Below are positions 1 through 12,300 of a DNA stretch of 64,000 bases, piece by piece. A program made the translations under genes and the position numbers. The stretch is from Verrucomicrobiota bacterium (GTDB lineage Bacteria; Verrucomicrobiota; Verrucomicrobiia; Opitutales; Opitutaceae): the NCBI GenBank assembly GCA_016235555.1, contig JACRKC010000014.1:19690-83689 (forward strand), in the 5' to 3' direction. The notes below the pieces were generated by a model. It saw nothing but the letters and a program-made list of their open reading frames with translations. It made no database searches and was not told the origin of the DNA. Within the stretch, counting starts at the first letter, position 1. Each line of letters opens with the position of its first letter.

Positions 1-323
1 TCGTGGCCTACGCCGATGGCACGATCGCGCGACTCGCCTTGCGCAACCCCGAGACCTGGTGGCCGATCGAACAGGACTACTTCATCGACGATTTTCAGTT
101 TCGCACCGAGGGATCGCTGCCGGTGCGGGTGGATTTGAAGACGGGCGACGTGCGCGTGCTCGAGCGCGAGACGTTCAAGGGCAGGGGCGGAAAAATTCCG
201 GGCGGCGCGGCCACGGTGCTGGAGTTGTCGCTCGATCCGACAAGGGAGCTGAAGTCGCTTACCGTGCGCGCACTCGCCAACGACGTGGTGATCGGGTTGA
301 TGGCGGCGACGCTGGCGCGGTAG
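1..323 (+). CDS. C-terminal fragment of a probable DUF4450-type protein
   Basis: Open from the window edge to a TAG at 321, so only about 106 C-terminal residues are visible and the true start lies outside. The segment contains NPETWWPIEQDY, a patch of VRVDLKTG and an ending of the form GGAATVLELSLDP...ANDVVIGLMAATL. From memory this pattern matches the end of DUF4450 proteins, large proteins of unknown function found near glycoside hydrolases in Bacteroidota and Verrucomicrobiota. A hydrolase-associated role in plant or algal glycan use is an inference; the catalytic part, if any, is not in the window. The downstream short-chain dehydrogenase lies on the same strand after a 63-bp palindromic spacer and could be co-transcribed. 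Confidence 0.6.
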   Translation, partial: VAYADGTIARLALRNPETWWPIEQDYFIDDFQFRTEGSLPVRVDLKTGDVRVLERETFKGRGGKIPGGAATVLELSLDPTRELKSLTVRALANDVVIGLMAATLAR

Positions 324-377
324 GGCGGTGCTTCGGCCCGCACTTTGGCATTGAGCGCGGGCTGAAGCACCGCGCTA
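321..377. repeat. Palindromic spacer repeat between the first two genes
   Basis: Two arms of about 21 bp, at 321-341 and 357-377, are near-complementary (gtgcttcggcccgc against gcgggctgaagcac) around a 15-nt loop. The left arm overlaps the upstream stop codon. It could fold in RNA as an attenuator but lacks a T-run, so a mobile REP-type palindrome is as likely. Confidence 0.6.
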
Positions 378-386
378 CTTTTCAGC

Positions 387-1160
387 ATGACAACGCTTCC
401 CCAACGTTTCGCCGGCAAACACGCGCTCGTCACCGGGGCGGGCTCGGGCATCGGCCGCGCGATCGCGGTGCGGCTGGCGGCGGAGGGGGCGGGCGTGGCG
501 ATCCTCGAACTGCGGGCCGAGGCGGGCGCGGACACGCTGGCGGAGATTCGCGCCGCGGGCGGCACCGCGCGCGTGATTGCGGCGGATGTCGGCAACACGG
601 ACTCGATGCGCGCGGCGTTTGCCTCGCTGGAGCGGCTCGACGTGCTCGTGAACAACGCGGGCGTTGCGCACATCGGCAATGTCGTCACGACGGCGCCGGA
701 GGACCTGGATCGCATCTACGGCGTGAACGTAAAGGGCGTTTACCACGGGCTGCATTTCGGCGTGCCAAAGCTGCTCGCGAGCGGTGGCGGGGCGATCGTG
801 AACATCGCATCGACGCTCTCGAAGATCGCGGTGCCGGACCGGTTTGCCTACGGGATGAGCAAGGGCGCGGTGTTCGCGATGACGCTCTCGGTCGCGCGCG
901 ATTTCGTGGACAAGAAGATCCGCTGCAACTGCGTGTGCCCGGCGCGCGTGCATACGCCGTTCGTCGACGGCTATCTCGCGAAGAATTATCCGGGGCAGGA
1001 AAAGGAGATGTTCGCGAAGCTCTCCGCGGCGCAGCCGATCGGGCGGATGGGCGAGCCGCGCGAGATCGCCGCGCTGGTGGCGTTTCTGGCTTCGGACGAG
1101 GCCGGCTTCATCACGGGCTCGGCCTACGATATCGACGGAGGGACGATCCTGTTGCGGTGA
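387..1160 (+). CDS. SDR-family NAD(P)-dependent oxidoreductase
   Basis: A complete 257-aa classical short-chain dehydrogenase of normal family length. Near residue 17 is the Rossmann cofactor motif TGxxxGIG (TGAGSGIG), then the NNAG structural motif and the catalytic Ser (NIASTLS) and Tyr-Lys (YGMSK) residues. An acidic residue at the end of beta-2 (ILELRA) suggests NAD over NADP. The segment from CNCVCPARVHTPF to AAQPIGRMGEP resembles dehydrogenases of non-phosphorylated L-fucose or L-rhamnose breakdown (2-keto-3-deoxy-sugar acid dehydrogenases). The neighbouring glycan-type gene fits that, but the substrate is not proven here. The ATG at 387 is chosen because the Rossmann fold starts directly after it. 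Confidence 0.88.
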   Translation: MTTLPQRFAGKHALVTGAGSGIGRAIAVRLAAEGAGVAILELRAEAGADTLAEIRAAGGTARVIAADVGNTDSMRAAFASLERLDVLVNNAGVAHIGNVVTTAPEDLDRIYGVNVKGVYHGLHFGVPKLLASGGGAIVNIASTLSKIAVPDRFAYGMSKGAVFAMTLSVARDFVDKKIRCNCVCPARVHTPFVDGYLAKNYPGQEKEMFAKLSAAQPIGRMGEPREIAALVAFLASDEAGFITGSAYDIDGGTILLR

Positions 1161-1322
1161 GGCGCGTGGCGCGTTGGGCAGCGAGTGCCGCCCTTTCAGG
1201 GCTTTGTTTCTTGTTGATCAAAAACCCAGCGCGTTGCGCTGGGCTATCGACTGCCGCCCCGTTGGGGCTGAAGCGGTCAGACGGACAACGGCCCGCCCGC
1301 AACTCGCGTCTTATCCCAACGA
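1161..1322. repeat. Spacer with short perfect hairpin repeats
   Basis: No gene seen. A perfect 8-bp stem with a 3-nt loop lies at 1225-1243 (cccagcgc-gtt-gcgctggg), preceded by gccctttcagggc near 1190 and followed by gccgccccgttggggc near 1254. The three short self-complementary blocks form one composite element. A hairpin downstream of the dehydrogenase could slow RNA polymerase, but there is no T-run, so it is labelled a repeat and not a terminator. Confidence 0.5.
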
Positions 1323-1440
1323 CTGTTGAAGAATGGACTATTGGGTCCCGTGGGTAGGTCGGGGTTTATCCCCGACATCCGCCGTCGGCGGACAAGTGTC
1401 GGGCGTAAAGCCCGACCTACGATCATCCAAATCTCAACAG
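1323..1440. repeat. REP-like element, copy 1 (67-bp core at 1354-1420)
   Basis: The core runs from gtaggtcgggg to cccgacctac, with nested arms tcggggtttatccccga and gtcgggcgtaaagcccgac joined by gccgtcggcgg. Outer arms ctgttga (1323-1329) and tcaacag (1434-1440) extend the palindrome to 118 bp. Exactly 67-bp cores recur at 19525-19591 (same orientation) and 40683-40749 (opposite). The flank agaatggactattggg is shared with copy 2. Intergenic, with no open frame of interest. Confidence 0.85.
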
Positions 1441-1449
1441 CCGTTGGGC

Positions 1450-3096
1450 TCACCGCTTGCGGCGGTGCGCGACGAGGGCGAGCGCACCGAGGCCGCACGC
1501 GAGCAGCGCGTAGGTGGAGGGCTCGGGGATCGGCACGAAGTTGGAGAGGACGACGCTGTTGCCCGCGTAGTTGACGAGGAAGGAGCCGTCGCCGGCGGTG
1601 GTGGTCAGGCGCGTGCCGTTGGCGGCGTTGGAAAACGCCCCGGTGAGCGTGCCGGCGGTGAGGACCGTGAATTGGGTGCCCGCCGGCAGGTTGTAGAGCG
1701 GGAAGCTCTGCGCGAGGGAGAGATTCAGGTTGCCGCCGACGGTGGCGGTGCCGCTCACGCTGAGGTGGTCAAAGGTCGAACCCTGGCCGGTGCCAGCCAG
1801 ATCGATCAGCAGGGTGGAGGTGGCGAGCAGCGTGAGGTTGCCCTGGATGGTGAGCGTGCCGATCGTGTCGCCCGGGGACACCAGCGCCTGGCTGCCGGTG
1901 GCGGCGCCCACGGTGACGTTGCCCTGGACGGTGCCGCCGCCGATCAGGGTCGCGCCGGGGTTGACGGTGAGGCCGAGGTCAAGCTGGGTGGTGGCACCGG
2001 TGGCGACATTGATCACGCCGCCGTTCAGCGCGAAGGTCGTGTCGAAATGGAGGTTGCCCGCACTGACGATGACGGTGCCCGTGTTGGTGAAGGGGATCTC
2101 GACTTTCGTCTCGCCGGCACCGGTTTTCTGATACACGCCGGCGTTGGTGAAGGTGAAATTGCCGGTGAAGCCGCTCGCCGTCATCCGCGTGGCGGTGGTG
2201 GTGCCGGTGGAGGAGGCGTCGATGAACTTCGCGCCGCTGGCGTTGAGGATGGCGCCGCCGCCGCCCGAGCGGAGGTTGCCGGCCCCGGTCCAGACGAAGC
2301 TGCCCTGGTTGGCGAGGGTCTGGCCGTTGAAATCGTGGCTGGCCGTGCCGCTGGCGGCGAACTGCGCGCCGCTGGAATTGATGAGCTGGCCGGCGCCGGT
2401 GATGACGCCGCCGGTCCACGCCGAGCTGGCGTCCTTCAGGGTGACGGTGCCGAGGTTGTTCAGGGTGCCGCCGGCCAGCACCAGACTCTGGAGCGTGACG
2501 GAGATGCCGCTGGAAATCGTGGCGGTGCCGCTGTTGATCTGGGCGGCAATGATCGCGGCGCCCGTGGCGTTGGGCACGCCGTTGGGCGTCCAGTTGGCCG
2601 CCGTATTCCAGTCGCCGTTGCCGCTGCCGTCGCCGACCCAGGTGAACAAACCGGTCGGGGCGACGACCGATACGGTCGGGCCAGCGGTCGTCGTCGCGGT
2701 GTTGGAGTTTACGGTTTCGCGCGTGACGCTCGTCGTCGAGAGCGGTTGGAGACCGGTCAGGGAGCCCGGGTAGCTGACATCGAACGTGAACGACGCCGGG
2801 CTGCCCGGGGTGGGCGGAGTATAGAACCAGTTGAGCGTGCCCGAGGTGTTCGCCGGCGGCGCGTTGAGCGAGGAGGGGCCGCTGGTCGAAAGATATGTCC
2901 AGCCGGAGGGCAGGGTGGTGGTGAAAGCCAGCACGGCGGGCGGCGTGGCGTAGCTGAGCGTGGCGGTGAACGTCAGCGTGCCGCCGGCCGGATTGAGCAC
3001 GGGGGTGTTCGGCGTGAGCACCACCGTTTGCGCATGCAAGCCGCCGGCGAGCGCACAAAGCGCACCTAGTAGGACGAAAATCGGCTGACGCCACAT
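1450..3096 (-). CDS. PEP-CTERM surface protein with passenger-like beta-helix
   Basis: A 548-aa exported protein. The ATG at 3096 (MWRQPIFVLL) gives a clean signal peptide ending near GGLHAQ; an ATG seven codons upstream is possible but weakens it. Residues of about 20-150 form a beta-sandwich-like region also seen at the start of the protein encoded at 14674. From FTWVGDGSGNGDWNTAANW onward come short Gly/Thr/Asn-rich repeats of autotransporter-passenger type (ALVSPGDTIGTLTIQGN, FDHLSVSGTATVGG). The C-terminus has VPIPEPSTYALLA, a hydrophobic stretch and HRRKR, the PEP-CTERM sorting signal cut by exosortase/archaeosortase-type enzymes. No exosortase gene is in the window. Probable envelope or exopolysaccharide-associated protein; the ligand is unknown. 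Confidence 0.88.
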   Translation of the reverse strand: MWRQPIFVLLGALCALAGGLHAQTVVLTPNTPVLNPAGGTLTFTATLSYATPPAVLAFTTTLPSGWTYLSTSGPSSLNAPPANTSGTLNWFYTPPTPGSPASFTFDVSYPGSLTGLQPLSTTSVTRETVNSNTATTTAGPTVSVVAPTGLFTWVGDGSGNGDWNTAANWTPNGVPNATGAAIIAAQINSGTATISSGISVTLQSLVLAGGTLNNLGTVTLKDASSAWTGGVITGAGQLINSSGAQFAASGTASHDFNGQTLANQGSFVWTGAGNLRSGGGGAILNASGAKFIDASSTGTTTATRMTASGFTGNFTFTNAGVYQKTGAGETKVEIPFTNTGTVIVSAGNLHFDTTFALNGGVINVATGATTQLDLGLTVNPGATLIGGGTVQGNVTVGAATGSQALVSPGDTIGTLTIQGNLTLLATSTLLIDLAGTGQGSTFDHLSVSGTATVGGNLNLSLAQSFPLYNLPAGTQFTVLTAGTLTGAFSNAANGTRLTTTAGDGSFLVNYAGNSVVLSNFVPIPEPSTYALLACGLGALALVAHRRKR

Positions 3097-3378
3097 GACG
3101 GTTTCGAGTCGAAGCACGCGAGGAGTTGCGGCGAGGAGCCGCGATGCAGGTGATTAGCACGAATCGTCTTTGTCACAAGACTGGAATTGGCGTGAAGCTA
3201 CGCACCCCGCCCCGGAGTTTTCGGGCTCGCAAGGTCTTCCGCGCTGTGGCTAATTACTTTCAATACTATCCCCGGCTGTCCCGCTCAGCGAACGACTCCC
3301 GCTGCCTTGGCTGAGGCAATCGGCTGGGAGTTGGATCGGTGGAGCGAGCCGCCCTTCAAATTTCCTCCTTTTTTCGCC
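3097..3378. promoter_or_regulatory. Divergent spacer between two secreted-protein genes
   Basis: This 282-bp region holds the upstream sequences of the PEP-CTERM gene (leftward) and the giant modular protein gene (rightward). An imperfect inverted repeat lies at about 3293-3335 (actcccgctg against cggctgggagt). A relatively AT-rich patch with a weak -10-like TACTAT is at about 3264-3269, without a convincing -35. No specific operator is recognisable. Confidence 0.3.
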
Positions 3379-6300
3379 ATGCGCTCCTTTGCATTTCCGG
3401 CTGCACTTGGTCGTTTGTTTCGTGGTTTCGATTTCGCGCGTGGAGGTCCCGGCAGGCCTCCGGCCTGGTCGGCCGCCGTGGTGCTGGCGCTGGCGGCGTC
3501 TGCGCTGAACGCGGCCCCGCTGGCGTGGAACCCGGCCCCGGCCCTCTCGGTCACCGCCGGCAATCCCAACGGTCCGTGGAGCTACGGCTACGCCGACACC
3601 GGGTTCACGACGTTCACGCCCTTTACCTCGAGCCGCACCACCGGGACCGGATTTCTCCAATGGTATGGCTGGGCCGCTGATTTCACGCCCTGCGTCGCCT
3701 ACAACGGCCAGACTACAGCCGTGAACGGCGTGCCGCCCGGCTACTTGTTGCTCCATCCCGGCGACGGCAACCAGCCGGCGGTCCTGCGCTGGACGGCGCC
3801 CGTCGGCGGCGCGGTGCGCGTGGCCGGCCACTTTCACGCTGGCGACGGTGGCGTGATGCAGGTGGCGGTGCGGCGCAACTCCACGGTGCTGTGGAGTGCG
3901 ACGGACGCCGGCGCTTTCGATCTCGTAACGACGATCGCGGTTGGCGACCGAATTGATTTTGCCGTCTACGGTGCCTATTTCAGTGGCTCGACCGGGTTGC
4001 TGGCGACGATCACGAGCGAGGTCGTGTCCGTGCCGCTGACGACGGCCAGCACCAACAAACTCAGTCTCGGCGCGTTTGCCGGTGGCGCGGTCGTGCAGAT
4101 CGACGCGAGCGGCTCGGGTGAAATCGCGCCGGGGCAGTGGGCCACGAAGCCGGACGGTTCCCTCGTTTCCGCCGCGAGCAGCCCCTTCACCTACAACAAC
4201 CCGGGCGCGACCTACACCAGCGTCGCGACGTTCCCGAGCGGCGACGGCGTCAACCGCTTTCCAGGTGGCGGCTCGAACTACGACTACAACGGCACCGGCT
4301 GGGTGTTTGCCGGCAAACAGACCACCGACACGACCGACCCGGCGGCGATCCGTTTCGGCGCCCTCGTCGGCACCTTTGCGGCGACGCCGGGCCGCAACGA
4401 TTGGTTCTACATCGGCTACGGCGGGCTCTTCACCGTTCCCGCCGGCGGTGCCACACTCTATATAGCGGTCAACGAATCCACCAATGCTTCCGCCAACAAC
4501 ACCGGCGCTTACGCGGTCACGGCCAGGGTCGTCACCCCCGGCACCCTCGCGCTGCCGTTGACGACCGACGCCGCCGGCAAGATCGCGCTCGGCCCGTTCC
4601 CGGGCGGCGCGGTGGTGCGCCTCGCCGCCACCGGCTCCGGCGATCTGGTGAACTCCACCTACCAGACGTATCCGGACGGCTCGCTCGCCGCGACCGCGAG
4701 TGGCAGCTACACGTTTGCCAATGCCGGGGCCACGTTCCCTGCCGTCGCGGGCGGTGACGGGCTCAATCACTTCGTCGGCGGCGGCTCCAACTATGATCAC
4801 AGCGGCAGCGCCTATGGCTTTGCCGGCACGCAGACGACGGATACGACGAATGCGGGTGCGATCCGTGCGGGTGCGGTGGTCGGCACCTTTGCGGCGAGTC
4901 CGGGCCGGGCCGATTGGTTTCTCGTGGGGAAGGGCGGCGCGTTCACCGTGCCGGCGGGCGGTGCGACGGTTTACCTCGCCGTCAACGACAGCTTCAGCTC
5001 CGACAACCACGGCAGCTACGCGCTGACCTACGCCGTGACGTTGCCCGGCGGTTTCTCGCTCCCGCTGGCCACCAACGCGCCCAAGAAAATCAGCGCCGGC
5101 ACCTTTGCGGGCGGCGCCCTCGTGCGGGTGACCGCGGCGGGCACGGGCGACCTGGTCGATTCGCGTCTCCAAACGAACCCCGACGGCTCGCTCGCCGCCG
5201 CCGCCGGATCGCCCTGGACCTATGCCAACGCCAACGCGTCGTATCCGGGCGTGTCCGGCTTCCCGGCGGGCGACGGCACCAACCATTTCGCGGGTGGCGG
5301 CCTGAACTACGACGGCACCAACTGGGGTTTTGCCGGCACCCAGACCACCGATACGGCCGATGCGACCGCGATCCGCATGGGCGCCGTGGTCGGCACGTTC
5401 TCGGCGAGCCCCGCACGCGCGGACTGGTTCCTCGTCGGCTACGGGCGCACCGTCACCGTGCCCACGGGCGGCGCGACCCTGTATCTTGCCGTCAACGAAT
5501 CGGTCGTCAGCAACTCCGGCGACGACAACCACGGCGCCTACACCGTCACCACCGCCGAAGTCGCCGCGGCCAACGACCTCTTCGGCGACGCCGCGACCCT
5601 CGCCGGCGCCAGCGCGTCCGCGACCGCCGTGAGTGCCGATGCGACGAAAGAGGCCGGCGAGCCCAACCATGCGGGCAACGCCGGCGGCAAATCGCTCTGG
5701 TGGAAATGGACCGCGCCCAAGACCGGCGTCGTCGCGCTCAGCACGATCGGCAGCACGTTCGACACGCTGCTGGCCGTCTACACCGGCACCGCGGTCGGCT
5801 CGCTCACCGTGGTCGCCAGCGACGACAACTCCGGCCCGGCCAATACCAGCAAGCTCACGTTCAACGCCACCGCCGGCACGACCTACCGCATCGCGGTCGA
5901 TGGCTCGTCCGGCGCGTCCGGCAGCGTGCAGCTCAATCTCGATTACGCGTTTTACTTCCACACCCTCGCCGGCGCCGCGGGTGTGAGCGGCACCACGGAT
6001 GCCACTGGCGCCGCGGCGCGGTTCAACCACCCCATAACCCTCGCCCTCGACGGCTCGGGCAACCTCGTCGCCGGCGACTACAACAACGGCACGATTCGCA
6101 AGATCGCGCCAACCACGGCGGTCACCACCTTTGCCTCGGGCCTGGGCGAGCCCGATGGCGTGGCCTTCGACACCTCCGGCAACCTCTTCGTCGCCGGTCA
6201 TGGCACGAATGTGCTCTACAAGATCACCGCGGGTGGCACGGTGAGCACGTTCGCGACGGGCTTCAACTTCCCCAATGGCCTCGCGATCGATGCGTCGAAC

Positions 6301-9300
6301 GTTCTTTTCGTCGCCGATGCCGGGAGTGGCAAGGTGAAGAAAGTTTCGCCGGCGGGCGCGGTCAGTGATTTTGCCAGCGGCTTCGTCGTTCCGACGGGCG
6401 TCGCGCTCGACGCTGTCGGCAACGTCTTTGTCGTGGACGAAAACAACCACGTCATCCGCAAGGTCACCCCCGACGGTGCGACGACCACCGTGTTCGCCGG
6501 CCAGGTTGGTGTGGCCGGGAGTGCCGATGGCCTCGGTGGCGCCGCGCGTTTCAACTTTCCGTCGCGCGCGCGGTTCGATTCCGCCGGCAATCTCATCGTG
6601 ACCGACCGCGACAACCACACCGTTCGCAAGATCACGCCCGGCGGCCTCGTCACGACCATCGGCGGCCTCGCGGCGACCCAGGGCACGGCCGATGGCACGG
6701 GCGGCGCCGCCCGGTTCTTCGCGCCGCACGGCCTCGCTCTTGATGCGTCCGGCGCACTCTATGTCGCCGATTTCGGCAACCACACGATCCGCAAAGCCGT
6801 CCCCGCCTACGCGCCCGAAGTCACCTCGGTTTCGCCCGCGAGCGTCGCGGTGGGCGGCACGGTCACCCTCGCGGGGGCGTATTTCGCCGGCGCGACGGAG
6901 GTGCGCTTCAACGGCGTCGCCGCCACGTCGTTCACCGTCGTCAGCCCGACCTCCCTCAACGCCGTCTTTCCTGCTGGCGCGACCGCCGGTCCGGTCACCG
7001 TCGTCGGGCCGGGTGGCACGAGCGCCGCCACGGTGAATGTGTCTCCGGTGAATCCGCCGACGGTCGCACTGACGAGCGAGAGCGGCACCGGCTACTCGGC
7101 CGCGGCCGGCACCGCGTCGATCCGCGTCCGCATCACCTACACGGGACAGACGCCGAGCGCGATCGGCGTCACGCTTCAGCTCCCCGCCGGCTGGACCTTC
7201 GCGAGCTACACCGGGCCGAACGCGCTCACCGCGCCCAGCGTCGGCGACAACTTCCTCGAGTGGGCCTTCTCCAGTTTCCCGGCCAACGAGCTGACCTTTG
7301 TGCTGACGGCGGACTACCCGGCCGGTCAGTCGGGCAACAAGGCCGTCACCGGCGCCGTCAACTACCGCCCGGGCAACCTCAACCTCACGCTCCCGACCCT
7401 GGCCTTCGGCCTCACCCCGGTCGTCGCGAGTTTGAGCGCGACGAACCTTTTCTCCGGAGCATCGGTGACGCTCACCGGCACGGGCTTCACCGGCGCGTCC
7501 GCGGTCCGGTTCAACAACGTCGACGCCGCGAGCTTCACCGTCGTCAACGACACGACCATCACCGCCGTGGCCCCCGCGGCGTTGACCTCCGGCGCCGTGA
7601 CCGTCGTCGGCGCGGGCGGCACGAGCAACGCCACCGTCGTCTATTCCGCGGTTCAGCCCGCGCCGAGCGCGCTCGATGGATTCGATCCCCGCGCCGGGGG
7701 CGGCAATGCCAATGTCACCCCGGTCCTCGCCGCCGTGGTGCAGCCCGACGGAAAGATCGTGATCGGCGGCAAGTTCACGACGCTGCAACCCGCCGGCACC
7801 GCCGCGGCCGTGACGGCGAACCGCATCGCGCGCTTGAATCGTGACGGGACGATCGATGCCGGCTTCACCGCTTCGGCTTCGTCCGACGTGAACGCGTTGG
7901 CGCGGCAGGCCGATGGGAAGATTCTCGTGGGTGCCGGCGGCACCCTCAGCGGCTCCAGCACCACCGGCCTGGCGCGGCTCAATGCCGACGGCACACGGGA
8001 CGGCACGTTCACGTTCGGCAGTTCCGGCACTGTTTACCGGATCGTCGTTTTGTCCGACGGAAAGATCCTCGCCGTCGGCGCGTTCATCAGCGGCTCGACG
8101 CGCTACCCGATCCTGCGCCTCCTCGCCGATGGATCGCTCGATCCGTCCTTCACGCTGGTGCCGGTCACGGGCGTCCTGAGCGCGACCCTCACCTGGGCGT
8201 ATGATGTGGCGGTGTTGGGCGACGGGCGCCTGCTGCTCGGGGGGTATTTTTGGACCATTGGCGGGCAGGGCATCCACCTGCTCGCGCGGCTCAACGCCGA
8301 CGGCACACTCGATGCCACCTTCGATGCCGGTCTCACGCACAACAACGGCCCGCAGGTCAATCGCGTCCTCGTCCAGCCCGATGGAAAGATCCTGATCGCC
8401 GGGCGGTTTACCAGTGTGGCCGGCCAGAGCTGGGCCCACTTCGCCCGGCTCAACGCCAACGGCACGCTCGATCCCACCTTCGCCGCTTTGTCCGGCTCGG
8501 GCGGCATGAGCGACTTCGTGCTGCAGCCGGACGGCCGGATCGTCGTCTGCGGCGGTTTTAGCACGCTCAATGGCCAGCCGCGCAACAGCCTCGCCCGGCT
8601 GTGGCCCGACGGCAGTGTCGATGCTTCGTTTGTCACCGGCGTCGCCGATCCCATCAACGAAGGCATCAGCGTTTTGGTCGGCCAGCCGGATGGCGGTGTG
8701 CTCGTCGGTGGCGGTTTCAGCACGCTCGGCGGCCTGTCGCGCGGGCGCATCGCCCGCTTGCAACCGGATGGCGCGGTGGAGCGTGCGCTGATCGCCGATA
8801 CGGACGGCACCATCGAGGTCGCCGTCCGCCAGCCCGACGGCAAGACCCTCATCGGCGGCGCCTTCGGGACGGTGGGCGGCGTGGTGCGCACCAACCTCGC
8901 GCGCCTGAATGCCGACAACACCGTCGACACCACGTTCGCCAACGTCGCCCCGCTCGGGGTGGTCCGCGCCATCGTCGTGCAGCCGGACGGCCGGATCGTG
9001 ATCGGCGGCGGCTTTTCCACACTGACCGGCTTGAGCGTCAACCGCATCGGCGTCGCGCGGCTCACGGCGGCGGGCGCGATCGACGCCGGCTTCGCCGCCG
9101 ACCTCAACTTCGGCGCGAGCGTCAATGCGCTCCTCCTCCAGCCCGACGGCAAACTGGTCGTCGGCGGCGCGTTCACCGCGGCCGGCACCAGTGCGCGGAG
9201 CAACGTCCTCCGCCTCAACGCCGATGGCTCGCTCGACGCCGGCTTCAACCCCGGCGCCAACAACAGCGTGACCGCGCTCGCCCTCCAGGCCGACGGCGCC

Positions 9301-12300
9301 GTGGTGCTCGGCGGCACCTTCACCAATGCCGGCGGCGCCTCCCGCGGCCGCCTCGCGCGGGTGGATGCCAGCGGCACGCTCGACTCCGGCTTCAATCCCG
9401 GGGCCAACGGCACGCCGCGCGCGATCGTGGTGCAGGCCGACGGACGCATTTTGGTGGGCGGGTCGTTCACCGCCATCGCCAACAATGCCGCCAACAACGT
9501 GGCGCGGTTGAATTCCGCGGGCGGCTTCGACGGCGGTTTCGCGGCGACCACCAACCAGCCTGTCAACACCCTCGCGCTCGCCGCGAATGGCCGCCTCGTG
9601 ATCGGCGGCGCGTTCACGACCGTCACGAATCTCACCGACACGCCGCGCGATTACGTCGCGCTGGTGGATTCGACGGGCGGCACCGTCGACCCGCTGTTCA
9701 ACGTCTATGCCAACGGGGCGGTCAACACGGCGTCCTTCGGCCCGGATGGCAAACTCGCGCTCGGCGGCGGCTTCACCTCGCTCGGCGGCGAGGCGCGAGC
9801 CCGCCTCGCGCGGCTCGTCGCGCTCACGCCGACGGAAACGAAGCTCACCGCCACGGCCACGACCGTGACGCTCGTTCGCACCGGACCCGTGCCCGAGCTG
9901 GCGTGGGTGACCGTCGAAAAATCCAACGACGGCGCCACCTGGACCGCGTTGGGCAACGCGGCGCGCGTCGCGGGCACCGCCAACTGGCAGCTCACGGGCC
10001 AGGCGATCCCGGACAACACGTTGCTCTATTTGCGCGCCCGCGCCGCCGCGCCCGTCGCCGGCTACGGCTCCTCGTCGCTGGTCGAACACGTCCAGCAGAT
10101 CTTCCTCGGTGTCGCGCCGGTGGTGGCCTCGGTCACGCCGGCCACCGTCGCGCCCGGCATGGGCGTCACGATCACCGGCGCCAACTTCACGGGCGCCACC
10201 GCGGTCACCTTCGGCGGCGTGCCGGCCCCGCAGTTCCAGGTGCTTTCCGCCACCCAGATCCGCGCCGTCGTGCCGGCCGGGGCGCTGGCCGGCGCGGTGG
10301 TCGTCACCACCGGCGGCGGCGCGAGCGCCGGCGGCGTGACGGCGAACGTCCCGGTGCACCGCTACGCGTTCAACGGCTCCACGGTCACCGACTCCGCCGG
10401 CTCCGATCACGGCACGCTCCTGGGCGGCGCCACGCTGTCCGGCGGCCGGCTCGTGCTCGACGGGGTGGACGACAGCGTGGAGTTTGCGACGAAGCTCGTG
10501 CCGGCCGGCGGTCCGTTCACCGTCGCGTTGTTCGCGCAGCAGCAGTCCGCGCAGGCGACGATCGTCGAGCTGATCTCGCAGGGCCAGACGGGGACCACCG
10601 GGTTCTACCTGGGACACGACGCCGCGCGTGGCATCCGCGCCGGTGATTCCTGGGCGGTCACGGGCGTGCCGTTTCCGAGCGACGGCGCATTGCACCACTA
10701 CGCGCTGGTGAATGAGACGAACAACGCCCGCCTCTACATCGACGGGGTGCTCGTGGCCTCGAAGGGCTCGCCGCTGGCGCTGGCCACGACGGGTGACGTC
10801 ACGCGGCTCGGCCGCCAGTTCTCGCCCGCCAACGAGTATTTCCACGGCTCGCTCGACGAACTGTGGATCTTCAACGGTGCCCTGGCCGCCGGCGAGATCG
10901 CGCAGCTCGCGGTCGCGGTGCCGCAGCGCCTCACGATCAAGAGCGACGCCACCACGCTCGCGAGCGCGACCGACGACTTCAGCCGCCTCGACTCCGGCAA
11001 CGCCGCCGGCCTCACGTTTGGCGCGGCCACGGTCGGCGCCCTCGGCACCGGCTCGCCGGTGCCGCCCGGCGCGCCGTCCGGCACCAGCGTGCTCAACGTC
11101 ACCGCCGGCGGCGGCGCGAGCGGCTTGTTCAAGGCGACGTTTGCGCTTCCCGCCGTGTTCTCCGCTCCGGCCATCGCCGGTGCGGCCAACATGGACGACA
11201 CCGGCCGCGCGTTCCTCAACGGCAATCCCCTGAGCCCCGGAATCAGCAGCGGCCAGGCCGGCGTCATTTCGCATTCGGGCAACGCCACCTTCGCCGCCGC
11301 GAACGCTGCGTGGTTCGTTCCCGGCGTGAACGAATTTCTCGTCAGCGACCTGAACAGCGGCGGCGGACCGAGCGGCGGCTCGTTCTTTGCGCAGGTCGAT
11401 TATCTCGCGCCCAATGCGCCGCCGATCATCAGCGATTTTGCCACCGGCGCGTCCGGCTGGACCGTGGCCAGCCTCTCCGCACTCACCTCCAACAACTACA
11501 GCGTCGTCGGCACCTACGCGCCGACCTACACCGCGACCGGGGGCAACCCCGGCGGCTTCATTTCGAGCACGGATCCGGACGGCGGCGACTTCATGTTCTC
11601 CGCGCCCGCGGCGTTTCTCGGCAACAAGTCCGCCTACGTCGGCGGCACGCTCTCCTACGATCTCAACCATCCGGTCGGCGCGGTCGATTATCAGGCCACG
11701 GATGTCGTGCTGGCCGGCAACGGGACGCGCCTCATCTGGCAGGCCAGCCCGGCGATCGTGCCGCCGGCCTCCGGCTGGATGACCGTCACCGTGCCGCTCG
11801 CCCCGTCCGCGCAGTGGCGCCTCGGCACGAACGACGGACCGCTCGCGACCGCGTCCGATTTCCAGACCGTGCTCGGCAATCTCACCGCGGTCTACCTCCG
11901 CGGCGAATACACCTTTGGGGCCGAGACGACCGGCCTCGACAACGTCATCCTCGCCTCGCCGGTGACGCCACCGGCGATTCTGACGCACCCCGTCCCGGCG
12001 ACGGTCGTGGCCGGAGCCTCGACCGCGTTTTCAGTCTCGGCCACCGGCGTCAATCTGACCTATCAGTGGACGAAGAACGGCACGCCGATCGTTGGCGCGA
12101 CGAATGCATCGTTGTCCGTCGCCAACGCCGCGCTGGCCTCCATCGGCGACTACGCGGCCACGGTGAGCAACGCCGCCGGCTCCGTCACCTCGCGCCTCGC
12201 CGGCCTGTTTGTCACCGGCCTCACCGACCCGACGGCCAGCCTCGTGGTCAACGGTCCGGCGCTCTATGCCGCCGCCGGCGGGAGCGTTTCCTTCACCGCG

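Noticed and set aside
1333..3069. Plus-strand frame opposite the PEP-CTERM gene
   Set aside because: Gly/Arg/Glu-rich composition of an antisense shadow; the minus-strand frame has a signal peptide and a PEP-CTERM tail.
3260..3275. Possible sigma-70 promoter (TACTAT) for the giant protein gene
   Set aside because: No -35 element at suitable spacing, so it is not annotated as a promoter.
3250..11988. Minus-strand open frame of about 2900 codons opposite the giant protein gene
   Set aside because: Highly Arg/Gly/Ala-rich with no motifs. It results from high GC and the biased codons of the repeat gene on the plus strand, which has clear domains.
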